Source: Clostridiaceae bacterium
GTDB lineage: Bacteria > Bacillota > Clostridia > Oscillospirales > Acutalibacteraceae
Reading direction: 5' to 3'
DNA: 64,000 nt
NCBI GenBank assembly: GCA_904501755.1
Contig: CAJGBV010000011.1
Location: 3,616-67,615, forward strand
This document shows positions 35,585 to 43,341 of this stretch, piece by piece (position 1 is the stretch's first letter; each line of letters starts with the position of its first letter). Both the position numbers and the translations under genes were made by a program. Under the pieces are notes generated by a model that made no database searches, was not told the DNA's origin, and was given only the letters and a program-made list of their open reading frames with translations.

Positions 35585-36796
35585 TTATTTATCATTCATT
35601 GCTGCGATACCGGGAAGTTCTTTACCCTCAAGGAATTCAAGAGAAGCGCCGCCGCCGGTAGAAATGTGGGTCATCTTATCGCCGAAGCCAAGGTTGTTAG
35701 CTGCTGCTGCAGAGTCGCCGCCGCCGATAACAGTAACAGCATCGGTATCAGCAAGAGCCTGAGCTACAGCAAAGGTACCCTTTGCAAGAATTGGGTTCTC
35801 GAATACACCCATAGGTCCGTTCCAAACAACAGTCTTAGCGTTCTTAACCTCTTCTGCATAAAGCTCTGCGGTCTTAGGACCGATATCAAGGCTCATCATA
35901 TCAGCAGGAATCTTGTCAGCATCAACAATAGTTACGTCAAGCTCTGCATCAATTGGGTCGGGGAAATCCTTAGTAACGGTACAGTCGATAGGAAGAAGAA
36001 TCTTAACGCCCTTTTCCTCAGCCTTAGCCATCATATCACGGCAATAATCAATCTTGGTTTCATCAATAAGGGATGTACCAACACCATAGCCCTTTGCAGC
36101 AAGGAAGGTATAGGACATACCGCCGCCGATAATAAGGGTATCAGCCTTGGTAAGAAGATTTTCGATAACAGGAAGCTTACTGTCAACCTTAGCACCGCCA
36201 AGGATACAAACAAAGGGGCGAACAGGATTTTCAACAGCAGCACCGAGGTACTTAAGCTCTTTACCGATAAGGTAACCTGCAACAGCTTCCTTAACGTAAT
36301 CAACAACACCAACGGTTGAGCAGTGTGCTCTGTGAGCAGTACCGAAAGCATCGTTTACAAAAATATCTGCAAGGCTTCCGAGTTCTTTAGAGAAAGCTTC
36401 GCCATTCTTGGTTTCCTCAGCTCTGTAACGGGTGTTCTGAAGAAGAACAACATCGCCGTCCTTCATAGCTTCAACAGCAGCCTTTGCGTTTTCGCCAACT
36501 ACATTATCATCAGCAGCAAATACTACTTCTTTTCCAAGCTTCTTGGAAAGAGCCTCAGCTACGGGAGCAAGGCTGAGTTCAGGCTTTGGCTCACCCTTCG
36601 GTTTGCCAAGGTGAGAACAAAGGATTACCTTTCCGCCATCTTTGATAAGCTTCTCAATTGTGGGGAGAGCTGCATTGATACGGTTTTCGTCGGTGATAAC
36701 GCCGTTTTTAAGCGGAACGTTAAAGTCGCAACGAACAAGTACCTTCTGACCTTTTACATTAATGTCATCTACAGTTTTTTTGTTTAATGCGTTCAT
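35585..36796 (-). CDS. pgk: Phosphoglycerate kinase
   Basis: A 403-residue two-lobe kinase that makes ATP from 1,3-bisphosphoglycerate. RCDFNVPLKNG near the N-terminus, SHLGKPKGE, NDAFGTAHRAHCSTVG, the ADP-side ILGGAKVDSKL, GGGMSYTFLAAKG and the C-terminal VIGGGDSAAAANN are all present. First gene of the operon, with GAAAGGAAG before the ATG and a sigma-A promoter at 36837-36865. Confidence 0.98.
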   Translation of the reverse strand: MNALNKKTVDDINVKGQKVLVRCDFNVPLKNGVITDENRINAALPTIEKLIKDGGKVILCSHLGKPKGEPKPELSLAPVAEALSKKLGKEVVFAADDNVVGENAKAAVEAMKDGDVVLLQNTRYRAEETKNGEAFSKELGSLADIFVNDAFGTAHRAHCSTVGVVDYVKEAVAGYLIGKELKYLGAAVENPVRPFVCILGGAKVDSKLPVIENLLTKADTLIIGGGMSYTFLAAKGYGVGTSLIDETKIDYCRDMMAKAEEKGVKILLPIDCTVTKDFPDPIDAELDVTIVDADKIPADMMSLDIGPKTAELYAEEVKNAKTVVWNGPMGVFENPILAKGTFAVAQALADTDAVTVIGGGDSAAAANNLGFGDKMTHISTGGGASLEFLEGKELPGIAAMNDK

Positions 36797-36836
36797 TTAC
36801 TTTACTTCCTTTCAGGATGTTTTTTCATACATCATT

Positions 36837-36865
36837 ATTTTACCACTTTTTCGCAAAATTTTCAA
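36837..36865 (-). promoter_or_regulatory. Promoter of pgk-tpiA-gpmI
   Basis: Minus strand TTGAAA (36865-36860), 17-nt spacer, TAAAAT (36842-36837). Confidence 0.75.
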
Positions 36866-36926
36866 CGATAAATTTGACAAAAAAGTAACAAATTTAAAAG
36901 ACTGTCAAACACTATTAATTGTGCAG

Positions 36927-38321
36927 TTAATCTATATATTCAAAACGGCTTATAAATTCCCCGTTTTTAAAGATTTTTTCACGGAACATATATTCAGGTC
37001 TTACCCATATATCATTCTGTCCGTAAAGAGCCTTATACACAACCACATTTTCGCAGCTTTCACTATCGAATCCTATATATATAACCTCATATTCATTACC
37101 TTTAAAATGACGATATTTTCCTTTTTTCACCTGTCCGTCAGGATTTTGCGGGTCATATACGAAATGGAACTCCTCCCTCTCGGGCGGAACATAAGAGTGT
37201 GTACCCGATTGTACTACTGTCATATGCTTATAACAATCAAATGCATTATAGAGCGTTACCGTAGTAGATGGTGGGCAACAATAATCTCCCAGTCTTACTT
37301 CCATTTTAACGGGACACTTAACCCTTGTTGCTTGTGCTACAGTATCAAAATATCTGAGTCCCTCTTTAAACTTTGGACGCCAACCGCCCATATATCCGTT
37401 ATTTTCAGCCGCAAGATTACAAAACCAAGGAATATAAATATCAAGGAATGTTACGTCCTTATCGTGTGCCGCAACAGTTGTAGACTGCAACGCCGCCTGA
37501 CTGCCCCCCGAGACAGTAAGATTTTTCTTATCCCACTGAGGCAAAGTTTTCATATACTTTGTAGCAATAAGGTCACGTATCATCATACCGCGCCAATAGG
37601 TTGTCATATTACTCTCATTTTCGGTTTCATTAAAGCCATATCCCGAAAGGTCGGTATATTTAAGTATACACTCGGTTTTTGTTATATCATTTTCGATTCC
37701 ATGAGCATTTACAAAAGCAACTATGGTATCATCGGCATACATAATAAGTCGGCTTCCCTCAACCGAATATCCGTTAAACACCATTTTTATGGGGAATGTG
37801 CCCTCTTTATCAGGTATAGAAACTATTGCCGAAGCCGGTCTGCCCTCGGGCGTACTAATCCTTACGTCGTATGCCTTAAAGCCTTTCTTTGCGTTATATG
37901 ATATGTCATTCCACATAGTAGCCTGACAATCAAAGTTCTCCACCAATTTCTCAATATCTTGCCAATATTCATCAAAATCTTCGGGAACGGTGTCGCAATA
38001 GGTTAGTTTTTCAATTTCTGCACCTGCCCCCGCTTCAAGAACATCAAAAGACGAGTCAGCCGCATATTCACCATTGAAAGCTGTGCAGGTTATACGAACA
38101 AATCCGGGTCTTGAAAGACTTGCGGTAAGTTTTAACGGTTTACCCTCTTCACAAGAGCCAAAACCTGTTTCATACTTTCCGTCATCGGTACGGATTTCCC
38201 ATTTAATAAAACGACACGCTATATCTGTGCAGTTACTTCTTGCCTGAACAGAAAACTCCATTATCTCATTACACTTATAACTAAGTGCGGGTTTGTTAGT
38301 CGTCAATTTAAAATAAGCCAT
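36927..38321 (-). CDS. Acetyl-xylan-esterase-like hydrolase fused to a DUF1653 domain
   Basis: A 464-residue protein. Residues ~1-95 form an Ig-like beta domain (FVRITCTAFNGEY). Residues ~100-395 are an alpha/beta hydrolase of the AXE1/cephalosporin-C deacetylase family: nucleophile VSGGSQAAL (Ser274), acid in RLGDYCCPPST, and His in SGTHSYVPPE. The last ~65 residues (GKYRHFKGNEYEVIYIG, VVYKALYGQNDIWVRP) are a complete DUF1653 domain, normally a stand-alone small protein. The AXE1 part would remove acetyl groups from sugars or related esters; what the DUF1653 part does is unknown. No signal peptide is visible, so it probably works on imported oligosaccharides. It follows trmL by 3 bp. Confidence 0.85.
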   Translation of the reverse strand: MAYFKLTTNKPALSYKCNEIMEFSVQARSNCTDIACRFIKWEIRTDDGKYETGFGSCEEGKPLKLTASLSRPGFVRITCTAFNGEYAADSSFDVLEAGAGAEIEKLTYCDTVPEDFDEYWQDIEKLVENFDCQATMWNDISYNAKKGFKAYDVRISTPEGRPASAIVSIPDKEGTFPIKMVFNGYSVEGSRLIMYADDTIVAFVNAHGIENDITKTECILKYTDLSGYGFNETENESNMTTYWRGMMIRDLIATKYMKTLPQWDKKNLTVSGGSQAALQSTTVAAHDKDVTFLDIYIPWFCNLAAENNGYMGGWRPKFKEGLRYFDTVAQATRVKCPVKMEVRLGDYCCPPSTTVTLYNAFDCYKHMTVVQSGTHSYVPPEREEFHFVYDPQNPDGQVKKGKYRHFKGNEYEVIYIGFDSESCENVVVYKALYGQNDIWVRPEYMFREKIFKNGEFISRFEYID

Positions 38322-38324
38322 ATA

Positions 38325-38831
38325 CTACTCCTCATTCCATTTATATTTATGAAGCTCACCAACACCCTCAAGTGCAGGATAACCCCACTGTCGCAGCACT
38401 TCATATACCCCTATTGCAACGCTGTTTGAAAGATTTAAACTTCTTATATCGGTTGCCATAGGAATTCTTGCACATCTTTCAGGATTTTCGATTAGTAGTT
38501 CTTCAGGTAGTCCCTTGGTTTCCTTTCCGAACATCAAATAACAGTTATCACTGTACTGTCTGTCACTATGATTTTTCTGAGCCTTTGTGGTAAAATAAAC
38601 AAACTCACCCTCAGGATTTTTCTCAAAAAACTCATTAAGATTTTCATAATAATGAATATCAAGATATTGCCAATAATCAAGACCCGCTCTTTTAAGCTTT
38701 TTATCGTCAATGGTAAAACCCATAGGTCCCACAAGATGCAAGGACGCACCCGTTGCCGCACAGGTACGGGCAACGTTGCCTGTGTTCTGCGGAATCTCGG
38801 GTTCCACCATAACTATATTGATATTTGCCAT
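38325..38831 (-). CDS. trmL: tRNA (cytidine/uridine-34-2'-O)-methyltransferase
   Basis: A 168-residue SPOUT methyltransferase that 2'-O-methylates the wobble base of certain leucine tRNAs. EIPQNTGNVARTCAATGASLHL is the N-terminal SpoU motif. LMFGKETKGLPEELL and RIPMATDIRSLNLSNSVAIG form the SAM-binding knot. The start at 38831 (MANINIV) is fixed by its promoter: the longer frame's upstream ATG codons lie in or before the -10 box. GGGTGGTG serves as the ribosome site. It is the first gene of a two-gene unit with the esterase-DUF1653 fusion. Confidence 0.92.
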   Translation of the reverse strand: MANINIVMVEPEIPQNTGNVARTCAATGASLHLVGPMGFTIDDKKLKRAGLDYWQYLDIHYYENLNEFFEKNPEGEFVYFTTKAQKNHSDRQYSDNCYLMFGKETKGLPEELLIENPERCARIPMATDIRSLNLSNSVAIGVYEVLRQWGYPALEGVGELHKYKWNEE

Positions 38832-38847
38832 ATTTATCACCACCCGC

Positions 38848-38898
38848 ATTATACAATTATATTTTTTACTTGTCAATAAATATATAATATTGTATAAT
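38848..38898. promoter_or_regulatory. Back-to-back promoters sharing one -35 element
   Basis: Leftward (trmL): TTGACA at 38876-38871, 17 nt, TATAAT at 38853-38848. Rightward (membrane protein): TTGTCA at 38870-38875, 17 nt, TATAAT at 38893-38898. The two -35 hexamers overlap by five bases. Confidence 0.82.
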
Positions 38899-38915
38899 AC
38901 TTCGTGGTGATTTAA

Positions 38916-39593
38916 ATGAAATACATAGAAAACATAAGTCAACGTGTAAAAAAAGCCGAGGAAAGAGCGGCTATAATTTACGCCAAGGAAGATGGAAAGC
39001 TTTACAAATGGATTAAGGCTTTATACTCTGTTAGTCTTTCTGTTGCTATAATTATGTCCCTGCTTTATATAGGTGGCAGAGCCTCCCGCATTTTCGAAGT
39101 AACGGCACTAAATCTTGATGTGCTAAGCACCGCCGATATTGAAAAAACAAAGCAGAGTATCTTTATTATCGCAGCGGTATGTGCCTTATGGCTTATTTCC
39201 TTTATTTTCATAAAACTGAAAAAAGAAATCATTGCCTTTATACTAACTCTTGTACCGGGAATTGTTTCTTGTGCCACACTGATTAACGCTTCACAAAACA
39301 CATCTCAGTTTAACGAAGGCATTAATACTAATTTCTGGCTTCGCCATTTTATTCCCTTTATATTAGCAGTGTTCTTTATTGTTTGGCTTTTGATAATAAA
39401 AATTCGTGCCCAGCATCTTTTTAAAACCGCTTATAACAATATGGTAAACAGTATTTATCAGCAGTATGGCGGCAACGAGCTTAGTGAGGAAGAGTGGGAA
39501 GAATTTCTCTCAAATTATGACCCACGAGCTGAAGAAGAAAAACGCAAACGGGAAAAGAAAAAACAGGCCGAATACAAAAATACAATTGAGTAG
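38916..39593 (+). CDS. Hypothetical membrane protein with charged C-terminal tail
   Basis: A 225-residue protein with four hydrophobic segments (about 36-55, 85-103, 110-127 and 145-165). A ~60-residue C-terminal tail is first Glu-rich (ELSEEEWEEFLSNY), then strongly Lys/Arg/Glu (EEEKRKREKKKQAEYK), and is likely a coiled, cytoplasmic helix. An N-terminal amphipathic helix (QRVKKAEERAAIIYAKED) precedes the first membrane segment. I do not recognise the family. The start has a weak GGTG ribosome site and a good divergent promoter. The stop is followed by an AT-rich gap to purC. Confidence 0.65.
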   Translation: MKYIENISQRVKKAEERAAIIYAKEDGKLYKWIKALYSVSLSVAIIMSLLYIGGRASRIFEVTALNLDVLSTADIEKTKQSIFIIAAVCALWLISFIFIKLKKEIIAFILTLVPGIVSCATLINASQNTSQFNEGINTNFWLRHFIPFILAVFFIVWLLIIKIRAQHLFKTAYNNMVNSIYQQYGGNELSEEEWEEFLSNYDPRAEEEKRKREKKKQAEYKNTIE

Positions 39594-39675
39594 TGAAAAT
39601 TTTCACAGAAAATTAATGCTTATATATAAATTTTTTGTTTTTTATGTAAAATCGTATAATATCAACATTTTTTTA

Positions 39676-39705
39676 TTGCAATGAACAAAATATCTATGGT
39701 ATAAT
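39676..39705 (+). promoter_or_regulatory. Promoter of purC
   Basis: TTGCAA (39676-39681), 18-nt spacer ending in TGG, TATAAT (39700-39705), an extended -10. I see no purine riboswitch in the 157-bp gap. Confidence 0.7.
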
Positions 39706-39750
39706 ACTTCAGTAAGAATTGGACTTTTAACAATAAAAGGAGCAATAAAT

Positions 39751-40440
39751 ATGAAACAGCTTTACGAAGGTAAAACCAAAAACGTTATGTTAGACGAAGA
39801 AACCGGCATTGTACATCTTTTCTTTAAAGACAGTGCTACCGGTGAAAACGGTGTTTTCGACCCCGGATCCAACACAGTTGGCGGAAGCGTTGAGGGTAAG
39901 GGCAAGGTTGGTCTTGCCGTATCCGCTTATTTCTTTGAGCTTATGGAGAAAAACGGTATCCCTACCCATTATCTCGGTTCTGACATCGAAAAGGGTCTTA
40001 TGAAGGTTAGAAATCTTACCGTTCCAAGACTTGAATTCATTGTTCGTTACGAAACCGCAGGCAGTATGTGCCGTCGTTTCTCTCTTCCCGAGGGCATCGT
40101 TTTCGACCCGCCTTATGCTGAGGTTACTCTTAAGGATGACGAGCAGGGCGACCCTCTTATTTCCGAGAGAATCTGTGTTATGAAAGACATCCTTCGCCCC
40201 GGTCAGTATGACGAAGCTATCAATATTGTTAAAAAGGTTGGCGAGGTTTTAAAGGTAGAGCTTGCTTCTATGAATTTAAAGCTTATCGACTTTAAAATCG
40301 AGGTCGGCTATGATGAAACAGGCAAGATTTTCGTTGCTGATGAAATCACTCCTGACATCTGGAGAATAAGAGATGAGCAGGGCAATATCCCCAATCAGAT
40401 AGATTGTGCTAATATGATTCTTGCTAAAATCAAAAAGTAA
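39751..40440 (+). CDS. purC: Phosphoribosylaminoimidazole-succinocarboxamide synthase
   Basis: A 229-residue enzyme of purine synthesis (CAIR + Asp + ATP to SAICAR). LYEGKTKNV is the N-terminal nucleotide-binding motif. VRYETAGSMCRRFSLPEG, the LIDFKIEVGYD stretch and VADEITPDIWRIRD are family signatures. It stands alone here, away from other pur genes, with its own promoter, an AAAGGAG site and a terminator shared with the convergent bile salt hydrolase gene. Confidence 0.97.
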   Translation: MKQLYEGKTKNVMLDEETGIVHLFFKDSATGENGVFDPGSNTVGGSVEGKGKVGLAVSAYFFELMEKNGIPTHYLGSDIEKGLMKVRNLTVPRLEFIVRYETAGSMCRRFSLPEGIVFDPPYAEVTLKDDEQGDPLISERICVMKDILRPGQYDEAINIVKKVGEVLKVELASMNLKLIDFKIEVGYDETGKIFVADEITPDIWRIRDEQGNIPNQIDCANMILAKIKK

Positions 40441-40450
40441 TAAAAGACAA

Positions 40451-40486
40451 AACCCTACAAAACTCAGTTTTGTAGGGTTATTTTTT
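40451..40486. terminator. Terminator of purC, overlapping the 3' end of the convergent hydrolase gene
   Basis: A 12-bp perfect stem AACCCTACAAAA / TTTTGTAGGGTT, 5-nt loop, then T6. The last codons and stop (40464-40466) of the leftward hydrolase are inside the stem-loop. Confidence 0.9.
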
Positions 40487-41438
40487 CGCTTAATATAAGG
40501 GGATAACTTCTCAAAATATCGCTTTCTAAATCTTCATTGTACAGCGATACTGCATTTATCTTACGATTATTATAGGTGGTATAATAATAAATTCCTTTGT
40601 CTGCATTAATACATGAGGTATAAATGGTTATTTCGTATTTACCTTTTTCCACCTCACAGCACCCTCGCTGTTGCTCTACAGAGCCAAGAATATGAAAAAA
40701 CTGATTAACGCTTTGCTCTTCTCCCTGTCCCGACACGCTGTTAAGCTTTACAAAGCAGGCTCTTATAAATCGGGATTTAGAGGATAAATCCCCGGGAAGT
40801 CCTATAGCACCCATTCCCCTGCTGTAATAGTCAGGCTTTATTTTTTTGCTGAATAAATTTTTCGGTTGTTTTGCAGACAAATGAATATAATCATTAAGGG
40901 AAAACATCTGCTCATTAAAAGGCGGATTATTAGTCAGCACACCTACAGGATTTTCATATATTTTAAGTCCGTCAGATACCGCTTCTACCGTAATACATTT
41001 ATCATTATCTGCAATTATCCAGTGAAGAGAGGCGACAGGCAATTCATCATTAAAGCAAGTGCCTATTATATTTATATTTTCAAGGTTACTATAAACTTCA
41101 TCAACCGTTGCGCATCTACAAAGCAGATAGGGTATAAATTCATACTGTGCAACATTTTCTTTATCCGCTTTATATTCGCCGTAAACAGCATTGCCCACAA
41201 AATTAAGTCCCGCTATACAAAGTCCCTTTTCGTTAGCCCCATCGTAGTATAGTGGGTAGCCGTCCACCACATACGCCATACCGATGATAGCATAATGATT
41301 GGTACAGGTGCCAAGATAACGAAAAGAAAGGGGAAAATTACGCGGTGTTACGGTAATCTCCTCTTTGTAAGAAAACTCATAATCCAAGGTTCTACCAAAA
41401 TAAAAATCCTTAGTTTTGTAAGTAACCGCCGTACACAT
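40464..41438 (-). CDS. bsh: Choloylglycine hydrolase family protein, probable bile salt hydrolase
   Basis: A 324-residue Ntn-hydrolase. Cys2 (MCTAVTY) is the nucleophile after Met removal. FGRTLDYEFSY carries the conserved Arg and Asp, ANEKGLCIAGLNF and VLTNNPPF the Asn residues, and SRFIRACF the Arg. GVLTNNP, AIGLPGDLSSKSRFIR, FFHIL and YTSCINADKGIYYY follow Clostridium perfringens bile salt hydrolase closely, so deconjugation of glycine/taurine bile acids is likely; penicillin V acylase activity is the alternative. No signal peptide, so cytoplasmic. GGTGAT stands before the ATG. The gene is a strong sign of an intestinal habitat. Its 3' end lies in the purC terminator. Confidence 0.88.
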   Translation of the reverse strand: MCTAVTYKTKDFYFGRTLDYEFSYKEEITVTPRNFPLSFRYLGTCTNHYAIIGMAYVVDGYPLYYDGANEKGLCIAGLNFVGNAVYGEYKADKENVAQYEFIPYLLCRCATVDEVYSNLENINIIGTCFNDELPVASLHWIIADNDKCITVEAVSDGLKIYENPVGVLTNNPPFNEQMFSLNDYIHLSAKQPKNLFSKKIKPDYYSRGMGAIGLPGDLSSKSRFIRACFVKLNSVSGQGEEQSVNQFFHILGSVEQQRGCCEVEKGKYEITIYTSCINADKGIYYYTTYNNRKINAVSLYNEDLESDILRSYPLILSEKITLQN

Positions 41439-41534
41439 AAAATCACCGATAATAGTGTTTTATAAAAACAGGAAAATATGCAAAGTTTTTTAATTACACT
41501 AATGCGGATTACATGCAAAACTTTCACTTTGGAT

Positions 41535-41568
41535 AAAAAAATCGACAAGTTTTGACTTGTCGATTTTT
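41535..41568 (-). terminator. Terminator of tRNA-Ala
   Basis: A stem ATCGACAAGT / ACTTGTCGAT with a short loop, flanked by A7 and T6, directly after the CCA end of the tRNA. Confidence 0.9.
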
Positions 41569-41644
41569 TGGTGGAGCTAAGGGGATTCGAACCCCTGACC
41601 CCCACACTGCCAGTGTGGTGCGCTACCAACTGCGCTATAACCCC
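41569..41644 (-). tRNA. tRNA-Ala (anticodon GGC)
   Basis: A full cloverleaf with CCA encoded. The anticodon loop CTGGCAG on stem CCACA/TGTGG gives GGC. The acceptor stem has the G3-U70 wobble pair and A73, the identity elements for alanine. T-arm GGGGTTCGAATCCCC is standard. Confidence 0.95.
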
Positions 41645-41656
41645 GAATTCCCATAT

Positions 41657-41685
41657 ATGATAGCATACATTTTATTATATTTCAA
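41657..41685 (-). promoter_or_regulatory. Promoter of tRNA-Ala
   Basis: Minus strand TTGAAA (41685-41680), 17-nt spacer, TATCAT (41662-41657). Confidence 0.7.
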
Positions 41686-41716
41686 GTATTTTTTTAAAAA
41701 ATGGATAAAATAACTC

Positions 41717-41745
41717 TTGACAAAATCAGCGACAAATAATATAAT
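41717..41745 (+). promoter_or_regulatory. Promoter of tRNA-Gln (and possibly the TIR-like gene behind it)
   Basis: TTGACA (41717-41722), 17-nt spacer, TATAAT (41740-41745), both perfect hexamers. Confidence 0.85.
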
Positions 41746-41765
41746 AATCGTTGTCAGCAAAACAT

Positions 41766-41839
41766 TGGGGAATTGTGTAACGGTAGCACGACAGACTCTG
41801 ACTCTGTTTGTTGGGGTTCGAATCCCTATTCCCCAGCCA
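41766..41839 (+). tRNA. tRNA-Gln (anticodon CTG)
   Basis: Acceptor TGGGGAA / TTCCCCA with discriminator G and encoded CCA. The anticodon stem ACAGA/TCTGT encloses CTCTGAC, giving CTG. T-arm loop TTCGAAT is standard. No T-run terminator follows before the TIR-like gene. A stem (AAATTCCTCGAA / TTTCGGGGAATTT) just downstream has no U-tract. Confidence 0.93.
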
Positions 41840-41889
41840 AAAAAATTCCTCGAACTTGTTTCGGGGAATTTGCTAAATATGCTGATATA

Positions 41890-43305
41890 ATGAATAAATT
41901 GATTTCACATTGTTCAGAACACGAGCGTTATCCTATCACCTCTAAAATCGTAATGGAAAGCGTACTTACAGGTGATTTGTTGTCTAACATCACCAATTTG
42001 TTCACACAAACAGAATACTGTTTAGCATTCCTTACTGCAGATGATTGCTGTATCAAAGACGGCGAACAGGTTTATCGTCTTCGCCAGAACGTTGTTTTCG
42101 AATTAGGTATGGCAATTTTTCGATTGGGCAGAGAACGCTGTATTTTGCTGAGTGATTTTGATCCAACGAAGCACGAAGTAGACCTTCCATCAGATTTAAA
42201 GGGAATTGACATCAAGTACTTTTCTCCCGATAATATGAACCAGGTATTCGGAGATGTTCTTGAAAAAATTCTTCAGCTCAGCTCCAAAGATAACAACGGA
42301 GATATTCCTCAATATGATCATCTTTTGGAACGCACAGAGCATTATGTGAACTACGGAGAATTATTCTCTTCCTGCTCTAATTTGGAATCAAAAGAGGATA
42401 CATATTTAAAATCTGTTCTGAATTACTGGTTAGAGGAATGTGCAAGTTTCGAACATTTAGAAGAGCGTTGCCTTTACTTTTTAGAACGAATCGGCTTTAT
42501 CTCAATGTTCGGCAGACACGACTGGGTATATGATTTCTTGGAAAACATCAAAGCATTGACCGCCAATTACCGTCAGCAAGATGTGGCATACTGTGGCAAA
42601 AAAAGCATCTCTTTCATACATAATCTTTCCGGTGTAGTACGTGAGTATGTGCAATCTAAAATCAAAAACGAAAGTACAGACAGTACAGAATATGATGAAC
42701 TTCTCAATATGCTTACGCTCCACTCTGCAGAAACAAGCGGCGTTAAAAATCCTTTAGCTCTAACGGTATATTATGATTATCTCGGTCTGTTACATTTGCA
42801 CCTTTATGAAACCAAAAAGGATGAAGAACATTTAAAAGAAGCTATAAGCTGTTTCAAGAAAGTTTTAGAGGAATATGCGGATTATACAGATTTGGGATTA
42901 CGGATTTGGTCGGGCTTTATCAGCTATAATCTTGCCCGTTGTTATCTGCTTCAGTATGGTATTTTGTCAAATACCGAAGATGCAAAAAATGCACAGAAAT
43001 ATTTCTCCGTTGCCAGTGTCATCCGCAAATCCTGGCTAAAGCAAGGCAGTTTTAATCAGGTCATACGTAGCGCCCTTTCATACGAATATTTTATTTGTAA
43101 AATTGAAGAAATCAATTCTCACAGTCTTATGAACCACAAATCCTCTGAAGAAATATCACAGGAATATAAGCTTTTGGAAAGGGAACTGGAAAGTTATCTG
43201 CTTAAAAGCGAACAACTTGAAAGACTTGTTTTTGTTCAGAACCTGTTGACCGAGCGTCAAAAGAAAACCCTTTCTGAGCATCCTTTAGCGGAGGATCTTC
43301 TGTAA
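41890..43305 (+). CDS. TIR-like domain protein with helical repeats; start unclear, possibly 5'-truncated
   Basis: About 471 residues from the ATG at 41890. The first ~125 residues are a TIR-like/CAP12-type fold: TEYCLAFLTADDC, then RLRQNVVFELGMAIFRLGRERC (Glu71 at the usual catalytic place) and VDLPSDLKGIDIKYF. The remaining ~340 residues are helical and TPR-like (AISCFKKVLEEYADY, KNAQKYFSVASVIRK). The frame is open back through the tRNA-Gln gene, and residues upstream of the ATG (RTCFGEFAKYADI) look like the expected first strand and helix of the domain. No ribosome site or start codon serves that region. So the gene was either cut at its 5' end by recombination at the tRNA, or uses an odd start. 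It has the same architecture as the protein at 6406. A defence role is plausible, not shown. Confidence 0.65.
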   Translation: MNKLISHCSEHERYPITSKIVMESVLTGDLLSNITNLFTQTEYCLAFLTADDCCIKDGEQVYRLRQNVVFELGMAIFRLGRERCILLSDFDPTKHEVDLPSDLKGIDIKYFSPDNMNQVFGDVLEKILQLSSKDNNGDIPQYDHLLERTEHYVNYGELFSSCSNLESKEDTYLKSVLNYWLEECASFEHLEERCLYFLERIGFISMFGRHDWVYDFLENIKALTANYRQQDVAYCGKKSISFIHNLSGVVREYVQSKIKNESTDSTEYDELLNMLTLHSAETSGVKNPLALTVYYDYLGLLHLHLYETKKDEEHLKEAISCFKKVLEEYADYTDLGLRIWSGFISYNLARCYLLQYGILSNTEDAKNAQKYFSVASVIRKSWLKQGSFNQVIRSALSYEYFICKIEEINSHSLMNHKSSEEISQEYKLLERELESYLLKSEQLERLVFVQNLLTERQKKTLSEHPLAEDLL

Positions 43306-43341
43306 ATCACATATTTATAAATTAATGCAAGGAGAGCAGTT

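Noticed and set aside
36762..37901. 379-codon rightward frame opposite the esterase-DUF1653 gene
   Set aside because: Long but antisense; translation lacks domains and it crosses the pgk promoter.
39594..39750. Purine riboswitch before purC
   Set aside because: No conserved purine or PreQ1-like core could be seen; only an AT-rich promoter region.
41773..41889. N-terminal extension of the second TIR-like protein through tRNA-Gln
   Set aside because: The sequence is a complete tRNA gene; its translation is an accident of an open frame.
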